This document shows positions 7,800 to 16,270 of a stretch of 64,000 nucleotides of DNA, piece after piece. The stretch covers positions 1-64,000 of the forward strand of contig NZ_SRYM01000009.1 in NCBI RefSeq assembly GCF_004793765.1, in the 5' to 3' direction. Below the pieces are notes generated by a model. It was not told where the DNA came from. It ran no database searches and saw nothing but the letters and a program-made list of their open reading frames with translations. The translations under genes and the position numbers were made by a program. Origin of the DNA: Parabacteroides distasonis (lineage in GTDB: Bacteria; Bacteroidota; Bacteroidia; Bacteroidales; Tannerellaceae). Each line of letters opens with the position of its first letter. The first letter of the stretch is position 1.

Positions 7800-9638
7800 A
7801 TGAAATGGTATCTATGGGGGACGGTTGTCTTGTTTTATTCCCTGTTTGGGAGCGCTTGTTCTACGGAACGGAGGTATGATTTGTCGGCGTATGGTTTATC
7901 CCCAGTCGAGCATGTGGATAACGCACCCGCCATGGCGAGGGCGTTGGAGCGGATACGGGAGCAATGTGAGGAAAACCAGACAATTGTGGTGACCTTGCCC
8001 AAGGGCCGCTATGAGTTTTATCCCGATAGTGCGGCGGAGCGTGTCTACTATATCTCGAATCATGACCAAGTGAATCCGAAGAAGGTAGGCTTGCCCTTCG
8101 AGGGGATGAAGAATATGGTATTCGACGGGCAAGGCTCGGAGTTGATCTTTCACGGCAGGATGTTGCCGGTATCCCTGCTGGATTCCAAGAATTGCGTATT
8201 GAAGAACTTCAGCATAGATTTCGTGAATCCCCAAATCTCGCAGGTGAAAGTGGTGGAGAACGATACGGTGAATGGCGGGATCACCTTTGAGGTGGCTCCG
8301 TGGGTACGGTATGAGATACGGGATAGCGTGTTCGTCGCAAAGGGGGAAGGCTGGGAGATTGTTCCCACTTCCGGTATCGCTTTCGAGGGGGATACACGTC
8401 GTTTGGTGTATCGGACGAGCGACATCCCGGTAGGCGTGCGGGGTTTGATCGAGGTTTCTCCAAGGTTGATAAAGTCTCCCCGTTGGAAAGACAACCGTTT
8501 GGTGCCCGGTACGGTGATCGCGCTGCGTAACGGGGAGCGTCCGGCTCCCGGTATCTTCCTGTATCATGACGTGAATACGACGCTGGAGAATATCCAGGTT
8601 CATTATGTCGAGGGAATGGGTCTCTTGGCGCAGATGAGCGAGCATATCACGCTGGATGGTTTCTCTGTTTGCCTGAGAGGGGAGGATGATCCCCGGTATT
8701 TCACGACACAGGCGGACGCAACCCACTTCTCGGGTTGCAAGGGTGCGATCATCTCCAGGAATGGCTTGTACGAAGGGATGATGGATGACGCGATCAATGT
8801 GCATGGAACGTACCTGAAAGTAGTGAGACGAGTGAATGACTCGACCTTGGTAGGCCGGTATATGCACCCGCAATCGTATGGTTTCGAATGGGGAAGGATA
8901 GGAGATTCCGTGCAGTTCATCTGTTCGAGTACCATGGAATTGATAGGAGCGCAAAACCGGATTGCCGCTATCAAGGCAGTAGATCAACCGGATTACCAAG
9001 GGGCGAAGGAGTTCGAGATCCGGTTTGAGAATAGGGTGAATCCTTCGATCCATGAGGGAAGCGGCTTCGGCATAGAGAACCTGGAGTGGACGCCGACGGT
9101 CCTATTCTCGGATAACGTGATCCGGAATAACCGTGCCCGCGGTTCCTTGTTCAGCACGCCTCGGCAAACGGTCGTAGAGAATAATGTTTTCGATCATACC
9201 TCAGGGACGGCGATCCTGCTGTGCGGTGATTGCAACGGCTGGTTCGAGACCGGCGCTTGCCGGAATGTGTTGATCCGTAAGAATAAGTTTATCAACTCCT
9301 TGACGAATATGTTCCAATTTACGAACGCTATTATCTCTATTTATCCGGAAATCCCGGATTTAGCGTCGCAAAAGAAATATTTCCATAGTGATATCGTGAT
9401 CGACGCGAACGAGTTTGTTACGTTCGACAGGCCATTGGTATATGCGAAGTCCGTGGACGGGTTGGTGTTCACGAATAACATTGTCAGACAAAATACGGAA
9501 TATCCGGCCTTCCATTGGAATAACCATCGTTTCTATTTCCAGCGGGTTGTCCATTCGAAAATAGAGAACAATTATTTTGATGAAGGATTTATCCGAGAGA
9601 GGGATGTCTTAGAGGAAAATAACGGATATGATATATAG
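7800..9638 (+). CDS. glaB: GH110 alpha-1,3-galactosidase
   Basis: A 612-residue exo-alpha-1,3-galactosidase of the GH110 family, the enzymes that remove terminal alpha-1,3-linked galactose from blood-group-B and linear alpha-Gal glycans on mucin. It begins with a lipoprotein-like signal (FGSAC, Cys20), so it is probably anchored at the cell surface or in the periplasm. The body is a right-handed parallel beta-helix, with repeated strands such as LENIQVHYVEG and VVENNVFDHTSG. The acidic pair in MMDDAINVHG (about residues 325-334) matches the conserved catalytic region. The next gene overlaps its last 11 bases. GlaB rather than a GlaA subtype is chosen by overall resemblance. Confidence 0.88.
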   Translation: MKWYLWGTVVLFYSLFGSACSTERRYDLSAYGLSPVEHVDNAPAMARALERIREQCEENQTIVVTLPKGRYEFYPDSAAERVYYISNHDQVNPKKVGLPFEGMKNMVFDGQGSELIFHGRMLPVSLLDSKNCVLKNFSIDFVNPQISQVKVVENDTVNGGITFEVAPWVRYEIRDSVFVAKGEGWEIVPTSGIAFEGDTRRLVYRTSDIPVGVRGLIEVSPRLIKSPRWKDNRLVPGTVIALRNGERPAPGIFLYHDVNTTLENIQVHYVEGMGLLAQMSEHITLDGFSVCLRGEDDPRYFTTQADATHFSGCKGAIISRNGLYEGMMDDAINVHGTYLKVVRRVNDSTLVGRYMHPQSYGFEWGRIGDSVQFICSSTMELIGAQNRIAAIKAVDQPDYQGAKEFEIRFENRVNPSIHEGSGFGIENLEWTPTVLFSDNVIRNNRARGSLFSTPRQTVVENNVFDHTSGTAILLCGDCNGWFETGACRNVLIRKNKFINSLTNMFQFTNAIISIYPEIPDLASQKKYFHSDIVIDANEFVTFDRPLVYAKSVDGLVFTNNIVRQNTEYPAFHWNNHRFYFQRVVHSKIENNYFDEGFIRERDVLEENNGYDI

Positions 9639-10413
9639 GAAATTAATTGTCTTGGCAAGCCTTTTGATAGGCTTCGTAAACATTACGCTGGCCGGCGTTC
9701 GTGATCTCGATACGCTAAACGTACGTTCTCAACTCCCTGCCAAGGAGAGAATGCCTGTTGTCGCCTATAAGTTCAACCCGAAAAGCCTGATTCTTCCGGC
9801 CTCATTGATAACGGTGGGAGCCGTAGGCACGGCGATCGACGGGATGAATGACTTTCACCTGTTTTCCCGGAAAGATTCCGTGAAGCAAATCCATATCGAC
9901 AATTACTTGGAGTGGGGAATGCTCGGTTGGGTATTTGTCTGCGACCTTATGGGAAAAGAGAAGCATAACTGGGTAGACCAACTTTGCTTGGTCGCTTTAG
10001 CGGAGGGGATGAACGGCTTGATGGTACATGGGTTGAAGAACTGGGTAAATGAGCCTCGCCCGGACGGGGCGCCTTATTCGTTTCCGTCCGGACATACCTC
10101 GAATGCTTTCTTAGGGGCACATATGGCTTATAAGGAATTTAAGGATAGCTCGCCTATACTCGCTTACTCGGGTTATGCGATAGCGGCATTCGTGGCGGGT
10201 TCCCGCTTATACAATAACAGGCATTGGGTAGCGGATGTGGTGGCTGGCGCGGGTTTCGGTATCTTGTCGGTAGAGTTATCGTATCTGATCTATTTCCCGA
10301 TTCGTAACGCTATCGCACGCCGGATCAATCGAAACGTAAAGAACTGTCCGATCGTGGCCGCTCCGGTACTCAGTTCGAATATGGCGGGATTCTATCTGAC
10401 ATATCAATTTTAG
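9628..10413 (+). CDS. PAP2-family membrane phosphatase
   Basis: A 261-residue type 2 phosphatidic-acid-phosphatase-like protein with an N-terminal signal or anchor. All three signature motifs are present: K-x6-RP (KNWVNEPRP), PSGH (SFPSGHTS) and SR-x5-H-x3-D (SRLYNNRHWVAD). Such enzymes act on lipid phosphates or undecaprenyl diphosphate at the membrane, and the substrate is not determined. It overlaps the GH110 gene by 11 bp, so the two are co-transcribed, although a functional link is not obvious. Confidence 0.88.
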   Translation: MIYRKLIVLASLLIGFVNITLAGVRDLDTLNVRSQLPAKERMPVVAYKFNPKSLILPASLITVGAVGTAIDGMNDFHLFSRKDSVKQIHIDNYLEWGMLGWVFVCDLMGKEKHNWVDQLCLVALAEGMNGLMVHGLKNWVNEPRPDGAPYSFPSGHTSNAFLGAHMAYKEFKDSSPILAYSGYAIAAFVAGSRLYNNRHWVADVVAGAGFGILSVELSYLIYFPIRNAIARRINRNVKNCPIVAAPVLSSNMAGFYLTYQF

Positions 10414-10433
10414 GCAGGTCGCCGCGATCCTAC

Positions 10434-10534
10434 TTGCAGTGTTGCTGCAATCCCTGTTGCAGTATTACTGCAATCCTTGTTGCAGTACTGCCGCAAACAG
10501 TGGTGCAGTACTACTGCAACCCCACTTGCAGTAG
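10434..10534. repeat. Array of TTGCAGTA palindromes, 23-bp period
   Basis: Four and a half copies of a 17-bp palindromic word start at 10434, 10457, 10480, 10503 and 10526, exactly 23 bp apart. The second copy is perfect (TTGCAGTA-T-TACTGCAA). The others have one or a few changes, and the fifth is a half copy. The 6-bp spacers differ (TCCCTG, TCCTTG, ACAGTG, CCCCAC). The array fills the convergent junction and runs into the 3' end of the GH3-like gene. Confidence 0.9.
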
Positions 10535-12025
10535 CTCTTCCATATAGGAGCGATCGTTACAGAGGCGGGGGATCTTGTGTTGTCCGCCTAGTTTGCCTTT
10601 CTGCTTGAGCCATTCATAGAAAGCACCGTCGCGGGCGATAATGACCTCCAGCGGTTGAAGGGAGATCTCTTTATACCGTTTCGCCTCATAGTCCGAATTC
10701 AACTTTTGCAAGTTCTGATCCAACAGAGTGGCGAATTCATCAAGGGATTCCGGTTTCTTGTCAAACTCGATAAACCATTGGTGTCGCCCTTTCGCCTTAT
10801 CCAGCATAAAGAGTGGGGCGGCGGTATATTCTTTTACTTTCGCTCCGGTTCGTAGGCAAGTCATGGCGATCGCCTTATCGGCGTTATTCACCATTAGCTC
10901 CTCGCCAAAGGCGTTGATAAAGTGCTTGGTACGTCCGGAGATAACGAGTTTATGAGGGAATAACGAGGTGAAACGTACCGTATCCCCGATCTGATAGCGC
11001 CATAATCCTCCCGAGGTCGTGATTACCATCGCATAGTTTTTCCCGGTCTCTACCGATTCCAACGGCAACACGGTCGGATGGGTGCTACCCATCTCGTTCA
11101 CCGGGATGAACTCATAGAAAATACCGTAATCCGGCATTATAAGCAAACTGGGGTCTGCCGGATCGTCTTGCAGCCCGAAGAAACCCTCGGATGCGTTATA
11201 GGTCTCCATATAATGCATCTTATCCGATGGAATCAAGGTTTTATATTGCTCCCGGTAAGGCTCGAAACTGATTCCCCCATGGAAGAAGACTTCCAGGTTG
11301 GGCCATACGTCCGTAAGATATTCCCCGCCTGTTTTTTTCAATACGGCCTTGATCAATACCAACATCCAAGAAGGAACACCGGATAGGCTGTTTACATCCT
11401 TATTCCAAGTGTTCTCCACGATCGCCTTGATCTTGCTTTCCCATTCATCCATTAGGATGATGGGTTTCTTGGGGACGCGTATTAAATTGACGAGCGGATT
11501 GAGATTTTGAAGTAATACGGCGGATAAGTCGCCTTGGTGAGCCTCGGAGTTTAGCGAGGAAGGGCTATGGCTACCGCCCAATATCAAGCCTTTCTTGGAG
11601 AAGAAACGGCTTTCCGGGTTGTTTCGCAGATAAATGGCCACGCAATCGAAGCCTCCCTTATAGTGGCAGCCCTTCAATATCTCGGGGGTGACGGGCAGGA
11701 ATTTGCTTTTGTCGTTCGTGGTTCCGCTACTCTTAGCGTACCACCGCACCACCGAAGGCCAGAGAATATTCTTTTCTCCGTTTATCATTCGGGTGACATA
11801 CGGTTTTATGTCGTCATAAGTTTGTAAAGGAAGACGTTGGCAGAAGTCTGAATAAGAGCGAATGCTTTTATAATCATATTTGAGCCCCCATTCCGTCTTG
11901 CGTGCCATCGAAAGCAGAGCATGCAATTGTTTGCGCTGGATATGGTCTATATCCCGCCCAAATCGTCCGATCTCCGTTTGTCGATGGCGGAAAAGGAGCG
12001 AAATCGTCTGTGTTAAAATATCCAT
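10511..12025 (-). CDS. GH3-superfamily acyl-adenylating-like protein
   Basis: A 504-residue protein of the GH3 family (named after plant auxin-responsive proteins). These share the acyl-adenylate/firefly-luciferase fold and conjugate amino acids to small acids in plants. Bacterial substrates are unknown. Supporting segments are YAKSSGTTNDKSKFLP (ATP-phosphate-binding-like loop), YNASEGFFGLQDD and GLWRYQIGDTVRFTS. The last seven codons and the stop lie inside the TTGCAGTA palindrome array, so its C-terminus (LLQVGLQ) is made of repeat DNA. Confidence 0.85.
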   Translation of the reverse strand: MDILTQTISLLFRHRQTEIGRFGRDIDHIQRKQLHALLSMARKTEWGLKYDYKSIRSYSDFCQRLPLQTYDDIKPYVTRMINGEKNILWPSVVRWYAKSSGTTNDKSKFLPVTPEILKGCHYKGGFDCVAIYLRNNPESRFFSKKGLILGGSHSPSSLNSEAHQGDLSAVLLQNLNPLVNLIRVPKKPIILMDEWESKIKAIVENTWNKDVNSLSGVPSWMLVLIKAVLKKTGGEYLTDVWPNLEVFFHGGISFEPYREQYKTLIPSDKMHYMETYNASEGFFGLQDDPADPSLLIMPDYGIFYEFIPVNEMGSTHPTVLPLESVETGKNYAMVITTSGGLWRYQIGDTVRFTSLFPHKLVISGRTKHFINAFGEELMVNNADKAIAMTCLRTGAKVKEYTAAPLFMLDKAKGRHQWFIEFDKKPESLDEFATLLDQNLQKLNSDYEAKRYKEISLQPLEVIIARDGAFYEWLKQKGKLGGQHKIPRLCNDRSYMEELLQVGLQ

Positions 12026-12047
12026 GCTCTTTCTATTTGTTCGAGTG

Positions 12048-12055
12048 CAAATGTA
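12048..12055 (-). promoter_or_regulatory. -7 promoter element for the GH3-like gene
   Basis: TACATTTG on the minus strand fits TAnnTTTG and is 23 bp from the start codon at 12025. Confidence 0.5.
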
Positions 12056-12074
12056 GGCATTCTCTTTTTATTTA

Positions 12075-12082
12075 TATCTTTG
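12075..12082 (+). promoter_or_regulatory. -7 promoter element for pfkA
   Basis: TATCTTTG fits TAnnTTTG and is 24 bp before the ATG at 12106. It lies back to back with the promoter of the GH3-like gene. Confidence 0.5.
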
Positions 12083-12105
12083 CTAAGTACTAAATTAACG
12101 TTACG

Positions 12106-13119
12106 ATGAAAATAGGGATTCTCTCATCGGGTGGCGATTGCCCCGGTATCAACGCTACGATCCGTGGTGTTGGCAAGACCGCTATCATGCATTATGGTAT
12201 GGAAGTTATCGGTATTCATAGCGGTTTTATAGGTCTTTTGAATAAGGACATCCAAGTTTTCGATGAACGGAGTTTATCCGGCATATTGAATTTAGGGGGA
12301 ACTATTTTAGGAACGTCCAGAGAGAAGCCTTTCCGTAAGCTCTTGGCCTCGGGAGATTCGGAAAAGCCTGAGATCATTAAGAGAAATTATGAGGAGCTAG
12401 GATTGGACTGCTTGGTTTGTATCGGAGGAAACGGTACGCAGAAGACGGCCAATCTATTATCTCAGATCGGGTTGAACGTGATAGGCATTCCCAAGACGAT
12501 CGATAATGACATATGGGGTACGGATATTACGTTCGGTTTCAATACCGCCGTGAATATCGCCACGGAATCTATAGACCGTCTTCATTCTACGGCTAGCTCC
12601 CATAAGCGGGTGATGGTTGTGGAGGTGATGGGCCATCATGCCGGATGGATCGCCTTGTATGCCGGGATGGCTGGAGGTGCCGACGTGATCTTACTTCCAG
12701 AATTGGGATACGATATCGATAAGGTGAACGAGGCGATCTTGGATCGGGCTCGCAGGGGCAAGCCTTACTCCATCGTGGTGGTGGCCGAGGGTATCGAGAC
12801 TTCGGATAAAAAGCGTCCTTCTGATTATATCACCCGGGCTATCGAGGCGGGAACGGGTATTGAGACTCGTGATACCGTATTGGGATATACCCAACGGGGT
12901 GGAAACCCCTCTCCGTTCGACCGTAACCTCGCTACCCGCTTGGGAGGCCATGCCACGGAACTGATCGCTAATGGTGAATTCGGGCGTATGGTTTGTATAA
13001 AAGGAGACACGGTGGAATCTATTCCTTTGTCGGAAGTAGCAGGAAAACTAAAATTGGTGACACCGGACCATGATTTGATCGTGCAAGGGAAACGGATGGG
13101 CGTGACATTCGGGAAATAA
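12106..13119 (+). CDS. pfkA: 6-phosphofructokinase
   Basis: A 337-residue phosphofructokinase converting fructose 6-phosphate to fructose 1,6-bisphosphate in glycolysis. The catalytic loop reads PKTIDND, and the substrate segments (VMVVEVMGHHAGW, MGG-type ILLPE) are in place. Two positions that track the phosphate donor are unusual. The GGDGS motif of E. coli PfkA is GGNGT here, keeping the ATP-type glycine but with Asn for the metal-binding Asp. The glycine of PGTIDND is Lys, as in pyrophosphate-dependent enzymes. The donor (ATP or PPi) is therefore uncertain. Confidence 0.93.
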   Translation: MKIGILSSGGDCPGINATIRGVGKTAIMHYGMEVIGIHSGFIGLLNKDIQVFDERSLSGILNLGGTILGTSREKPFRKLLASGDSEKPEIIKRNYEELGLDCLVCIGGNGTQKTANLLSQIGLNVIGIPKTIDNDIWGTDITFGFNTAVNIATESIDRLHSTASSHKRVMVVEVMGHHAGWIALYAGMAGGADVILLPELGYDIDKVNEAILDRARRGKPYSIVVVAEGIETSDKKRPSDYITRAIEAGTGIETRDTVLGYTQRGGNPSPFDRNLATRLGGHATELIANGEFGRMVCIKGDTVESIPLSEVAGKLKLVTPDHDLIVQGKRMGVTFGK

Positions 13120-13121
13120 TA

Positions 13122-13162
13122 AAGAACTCTCGAAAGCAGGATGATAGCTTTTGGGAGTTCTT
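13122..13162. terminator. Shared terminator between pfkA and rnc
   Basis: AAGAACTC...AAAGC pairs with GCTTT...GAGTTCTT between two convergent genes. T-rich sequence follows on the minus-strand side (TTTATTATTT). It probably serves both directions. Confidence 0.65.
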
Positions 13163-13175
13163 CATGTCGGAAATT

Positions 13176-14018
13176 TTATACAGTTTTTTCCTCGGGGAGC
13201 TCTGAAAACTCTTTTTCATCGGTTAATTCACCAGTCTTCTTTTTCTTTGTGGCAGAGATTCGCTGCTGGAGTTCTTTGTCTGTCCGCAATCTTTTGATCG
13301 CCATTTTAGAAGCCGCTTGCTGTGACTCTTTTTTAGAGTAGCCGATACCTATGCCAATTTGCTCGCCGAGCAATTTAATCGCGCTTTGGAATACAGGATT
13401 CCCATTATGATCCGTAAAAGATTCTATTAGATCGAATGAGATCGATACTTTTTTCTTTTGGCTCCATTCAATCAAGTTTGATTTGAAATTTATCTCTTTC
13501 CTGACGAGCATATCTACATTGATATACTTTTCTATCATCACGTCGCGGATAAACTTATAACAAACATCATAACCTTGATCCAGATAAATAGCGCCGATCA
13601 AAGCCTCGAGCGCATTACCATACATATGATTGTTATGAGAGTTTATCTTGGTTGAATAGACTACCAATTGATCTAGGCCGAGTTGTACTGCGATCTTATT
13701 CATCGTCTCCCGTTGTACGATCTTGGAGCGTGTGTTTGTCAAAAAGCCTTCTCTCTTATTAGGGTAGCGCTTATAGACAATATCAGCGACCGCCGCATTC
13801 AAGATTCCATCTCCTAAAAACTCAAGGCGTTCATTGTTAATCCATTTACCATCACCCGTCTCTACCGATGATGATTTATGCAACAAAGCCTGCTCGTAAA
13901 TCTGGAGATTATCCGGATAAAAACCTAGAATCTTTGATAAAGACAAATAAGGCTCCCTACCTTTATTTAGCAGGAGCCTTATTCTTTTATGTAGCTGTTT
14001 GTATAGCTTTCTAAACAC
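13176..14018 (-). CDS. rnc: Ribonuclease III
   Basis: A 280-residue double-stranded-RNA endonuclease that processes rRNA precursors and mRNA. The signature NERLEFLGD (residues 62-70) holds catalytic acidic residues Glu63, Glu66 and Asp70. A C-terminal dsRNA-binding domain (about residues 180-245, ending SKKESQQAASKMAIKRL) follows. A basic tail and a 20-35-residue N-terminal extension make it longer than the E. coli enzyme, as is usual in Bacteroidetes. It lies 1 bp after fabF, in the acpP-fabF-rnc operon. Confidence 0.95.
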   Translation of the reverse strand: MFRKLYKQLHKRIRLLLNKGREPYLSLSKILGFYPDNLQIYEQALLHKSSSVETGDGKWINNERLEFLGDGILNAAVADIVYKRYPNKREGFLTNTRSKIVQRETMNKIAVQLGLDQLVVYSTKINSHNNHMYGNALEALIGAIYLDQGYDVCYKFIRDVMIEKYINVDMLVRKEINFKSNLIEWSQKKKVSISFDLIESFTDHNGNPVFQSAIKLLGEQIGIGIGYSKKESQQAASKMAIKRLRTDKELQQRISATKKKKTGELTDEKEFSELPEEKTV

Positions 14019-14019
14019 G

Positions 14020-15285
14020 TTATTTCACGAATTTTTTAACAATAGCACAAGCGTTGTGTCCGCCGAAACCAAACGTATTCGATAAAGCGGCTTTCACTTC
14101 TCTTTTTTGAGCCTTATTGAATGTGAAATTCAGTTTATAATCTATTTCAGGATCATCGTCGCCTTCAGCATGGTTAATGGTCGGCGGGATGATTCCATCG
14201 TTTATAGCCATAATACACAGGATCGTCTCTACCGCTCCGGCAGCGCCAAGCAAGTGACCGGTCATTGACTTTGTGGAACTGATATTCAGTTGATAGGCAT
14301 GCTCTCCGAACACATCTTTGATCGCCTTAACCTCTGAGATATCGCCTACGGGAGTCGATGTACCATGAACATTGATGTAATCAATGTCTTCCGGAGTCAT
14401 TCCCGCGTCTTCCAATGCGTTTCGCATCACCAACTTCGCCCCTAAACCATCCGGATGAGAAGCGGTTAAGTGATAAGCGTCGGCAGACATTCCGGTCCCA
14501 GCGATCTCGCAATATATTTTAGCGCCACGAGCTAATGCGTGCTCCATTTCTTCCAATACCAAGCAAGCTCCACCTTCACCCATCACGAATCCGTCACGAC
14601 TGGCGCTGAACGGGCGAGATGCGGTCTCAGGAGAATCATTACGTGTTGATAATGCGTTCATGGAGTTGAATCCACCTACACCCGATTCAGAGATAGCAGC
14701 TTCCGCTCCACCGGTGATGATGACATTAGCCTTGCCCAAACGGATATAATTGAATGCGTCACTGATAGCGTTTGTGGAAGATGCACAAGCTGAAACGGTC
14801 GCAAAGTTCGGGCCGTGGAATCCATAAAGCATGGAAATATGTCCGGCTGCGATATCCGAGATCATTTTCGGGATGAAGAACGGGTTAAATTTCGGACCGA
14901 TCGTATCTTTGATCTTCGCATAACTCAATACTTCCTCGTCAAATGTCTTGATACCACCGATACCTGAAGCGAAAATAACGCCGATACGGTTCTTATCTTC
15001 GTTATCCAAGTCCATTGCCGCGTCTTCGATTGCTTGTTTCGCCGCATCGATCGCAAATAAGCTATAACGATCACACTTGCGGGCTTCCTTACGATCCATG
15101 ACTTTCAACGGATCGAAGCCTTTAACTTCGCATGCAAATTGTGTCTTGAATTTGGATGCATCAAACTGAGTAATAGGTCCTGCGCCACTTTTTCCGTTGA
15201 TAATACCTTCCCATGTTTCGGGGAGGGTATTACCAAGAGGAGTAATAGCTCCAAGACCTGTTACTACAACTCTTTTTAATTCCAT
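14020..15285 (-). CDS. fabF: Beta-ketoacyl-ACP synthase II
   Basis: A 421-residue condensing enzyme extending acyl-ACP with malonyl-ACP in fatty-acid synthesis. The Cys-His-His triad is visible: Cys167 in TVSACASSTNAI, a His in INVHGTSTPVGD and a His in KSMTGHLLGAAGA. It starts 21 bp after acpP, which carries its substrate. Confidence 0.97.
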   Translation of the reverse strand: MELKRVVVTGLGAITPLGNTLPETWEGIINGKSGAGPITQFDASKFKTQFACEVKGFDPLKVMDRKEARKCDRYSLFAIDAAKQAIEDAAMDLDNEDKNRIGVIFASGIGGIKTFDEEVLSYAKIKDTIGPKFNPFFIPKMISDIAAGHISMLYGFHGPNFATVSACASSTNAISDAFNYIRLGKANVIITGGAEAAISESGVGGFNSMNALSTRNDSPETASRPFSASRDGFVMGEGGACLVLEEMEHALARGAKIYCEIAGTGMSADAYHLTASHPDGLGAKLVMRNALEDAGMTPEDIDYINVHGTSTPVGDISEVKAIKDVFGEHAYQLNISSTKSMTGHLLGAAGAVETILCIMAINDGIIPPTINHAEGDDDPEIDYKLNFTFNKAQKREVKAALSNTFGFGGHNACAIVKKFVK

Positions 15286-15306
15286 ACCTTTAGTTAAAAG
15301 GATTGA

Positions 15307-15543
15307 TTACTTCGCGTTAGCCTCGATGTAAGCGATAGCGTCACCTACAGTTGTAATCTTTTCTGCTTGATCGTCAGGAATTGAGATACCGAATTCTTTT
15401 TCGAACTCCATAATCAATTCTACAGTGTCAAGAGAGTCTGCTCCTAAATCGTTAGTAAAGCTTGCTTCGTTTGTAACTTCTGTTTCTTCAACACTTAACT
15501 TGTCAACGATGATAGCTTTTACTCTTTCAGCAACTTCAGACAT
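15307..15543 (-). CDS. acpP: Acyl carrier protein
   Basis: A 78-residue acidic four-helix carrier for growing acyl chains. The phosphopantetheine site is Ser37 in the DSL motif ([10 protein letters not shown]). It is the first gene of the acpP-fabF-rnc operon, read from a strong promoter. Confidence 0.97.
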   Translation of the reverse strand: MSEVAERVKAIIVDKLSVEETEVTNEASFTNDLGADSLDTVELIMEFEKEFGISIPDDQAEKITTVGDAIAYIEANAK

Positions 15544-15570
15544 AACTTTTTCAATTTAGATTAATAAATA

Positions 15571-15600
15571 CGAATATACTTTTTAAATTTGCAGTGCAAA
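15571..15600 (-). promoter_or_regulatory. acpP promoter
   Basis: On the minus strand: TTTG (15597-15600), an 18-bp spacer, then TATATTCG (15571-15578), 28 bp from the ATG. This fits the Bacteroidetes -33/-7 arrangement. Confidence 0.6.
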
Positions 15601-15697
15601 GAAAAGAATTTTTTATGTTACAAAGCAAATTTAATAAGCTAAAAATGCGGAAAACTGCACATTTTTTCTTTTCTTGTGCATTTAAACATCTGAAAAT

Positions 15698-16258
15698 ATG
15701 AAAAACATAGCGATTTTTGCTTCCGGATCTGGTACGAATGCCGAGAACATCACCCGATATTTTGCTAACAGTGAAAACGTTAATGTTGCGGTTGTTTTAT
15801 CAAATAACCGTAATGTTGGTGTGCACGGACGGGTAAACAAGTTGGGCGTGCCTTCTTTCGTGTTTTCACGGGAGGAATTCATTGCTGGTGTGCCTATCTT
15901 GGAAAAGTTGGTGGAATATGATGTTTGTCTTATCGTGTTGGCCGGTTTTATGAATAAGATCTCGGATGTGATTCTTCAGGCTTTTCCCGGGAAAATCGTG
16001 AACATCCATCCTGCGTTACTTCCTAAATATGGCGGTAAAGGAATGTATGGCATGCATGTGCATGAGGCGGTCGTGAAGGCCGGTGAGCGGGAGTCGGGTA
16101 TTACTATACATTATATTAATGAGCATTATGATGAGGGAGCCATTATTTTTCAGGCCTCTTGTCCGGTGCTTCCTTCGGACACACCGGAAGAGGTTGCCAA
16201 TAAAGTGCATGCTTTAGAATATAAACATTACCCGCATGTTATCGAGAGTTTATTATGA
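15698..16258 (+). CDS. purN: Phosphoribosylglycinamide formyltransferase
   Basis: A 186-residue PurN enzyme moving the formyl group from 10-formyl-tetrahydrofolate to GAR in purine synthesis. It shows the phosphate-binding start IAIFASGSGTNAE, the catalytic Asn102/His104 in VNIHPALLPKYGG and the downstream Asp in YDEGAIIFQ. It is divergent from acpP and convergent with pdxB, which ends 12 bp away. Confidence 0.95.
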   Translation: MKNIAIFASGSGTNAENITRYFANSENVNVAVVLSNNRNVGVHGRVNKLGVPSFVFSREEFIAGVPILEKLVEYDVCLIVLAGFMNKISDVILQAFPGKIVNIHPALLPKYGGKGMYGMHVHEAVVKAGERESGITIHYINEHYDEGAIIFQASCPVLPSDTPEEVANKVHALEYKHYPHVIESLL

Positions 16259-16270
16259 GCCTCTTGCCTA

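Noticed and set aside
7896-9053. 385-codon minus-strand frame
   Set aside because: It is antisense to the GH110 gene and has shadow-type composition.
10434-10534. CRISPR array
   Set aside because: The repeats are 17 bp with 4-6-bp spacers, far too short, and no cas genes are present.
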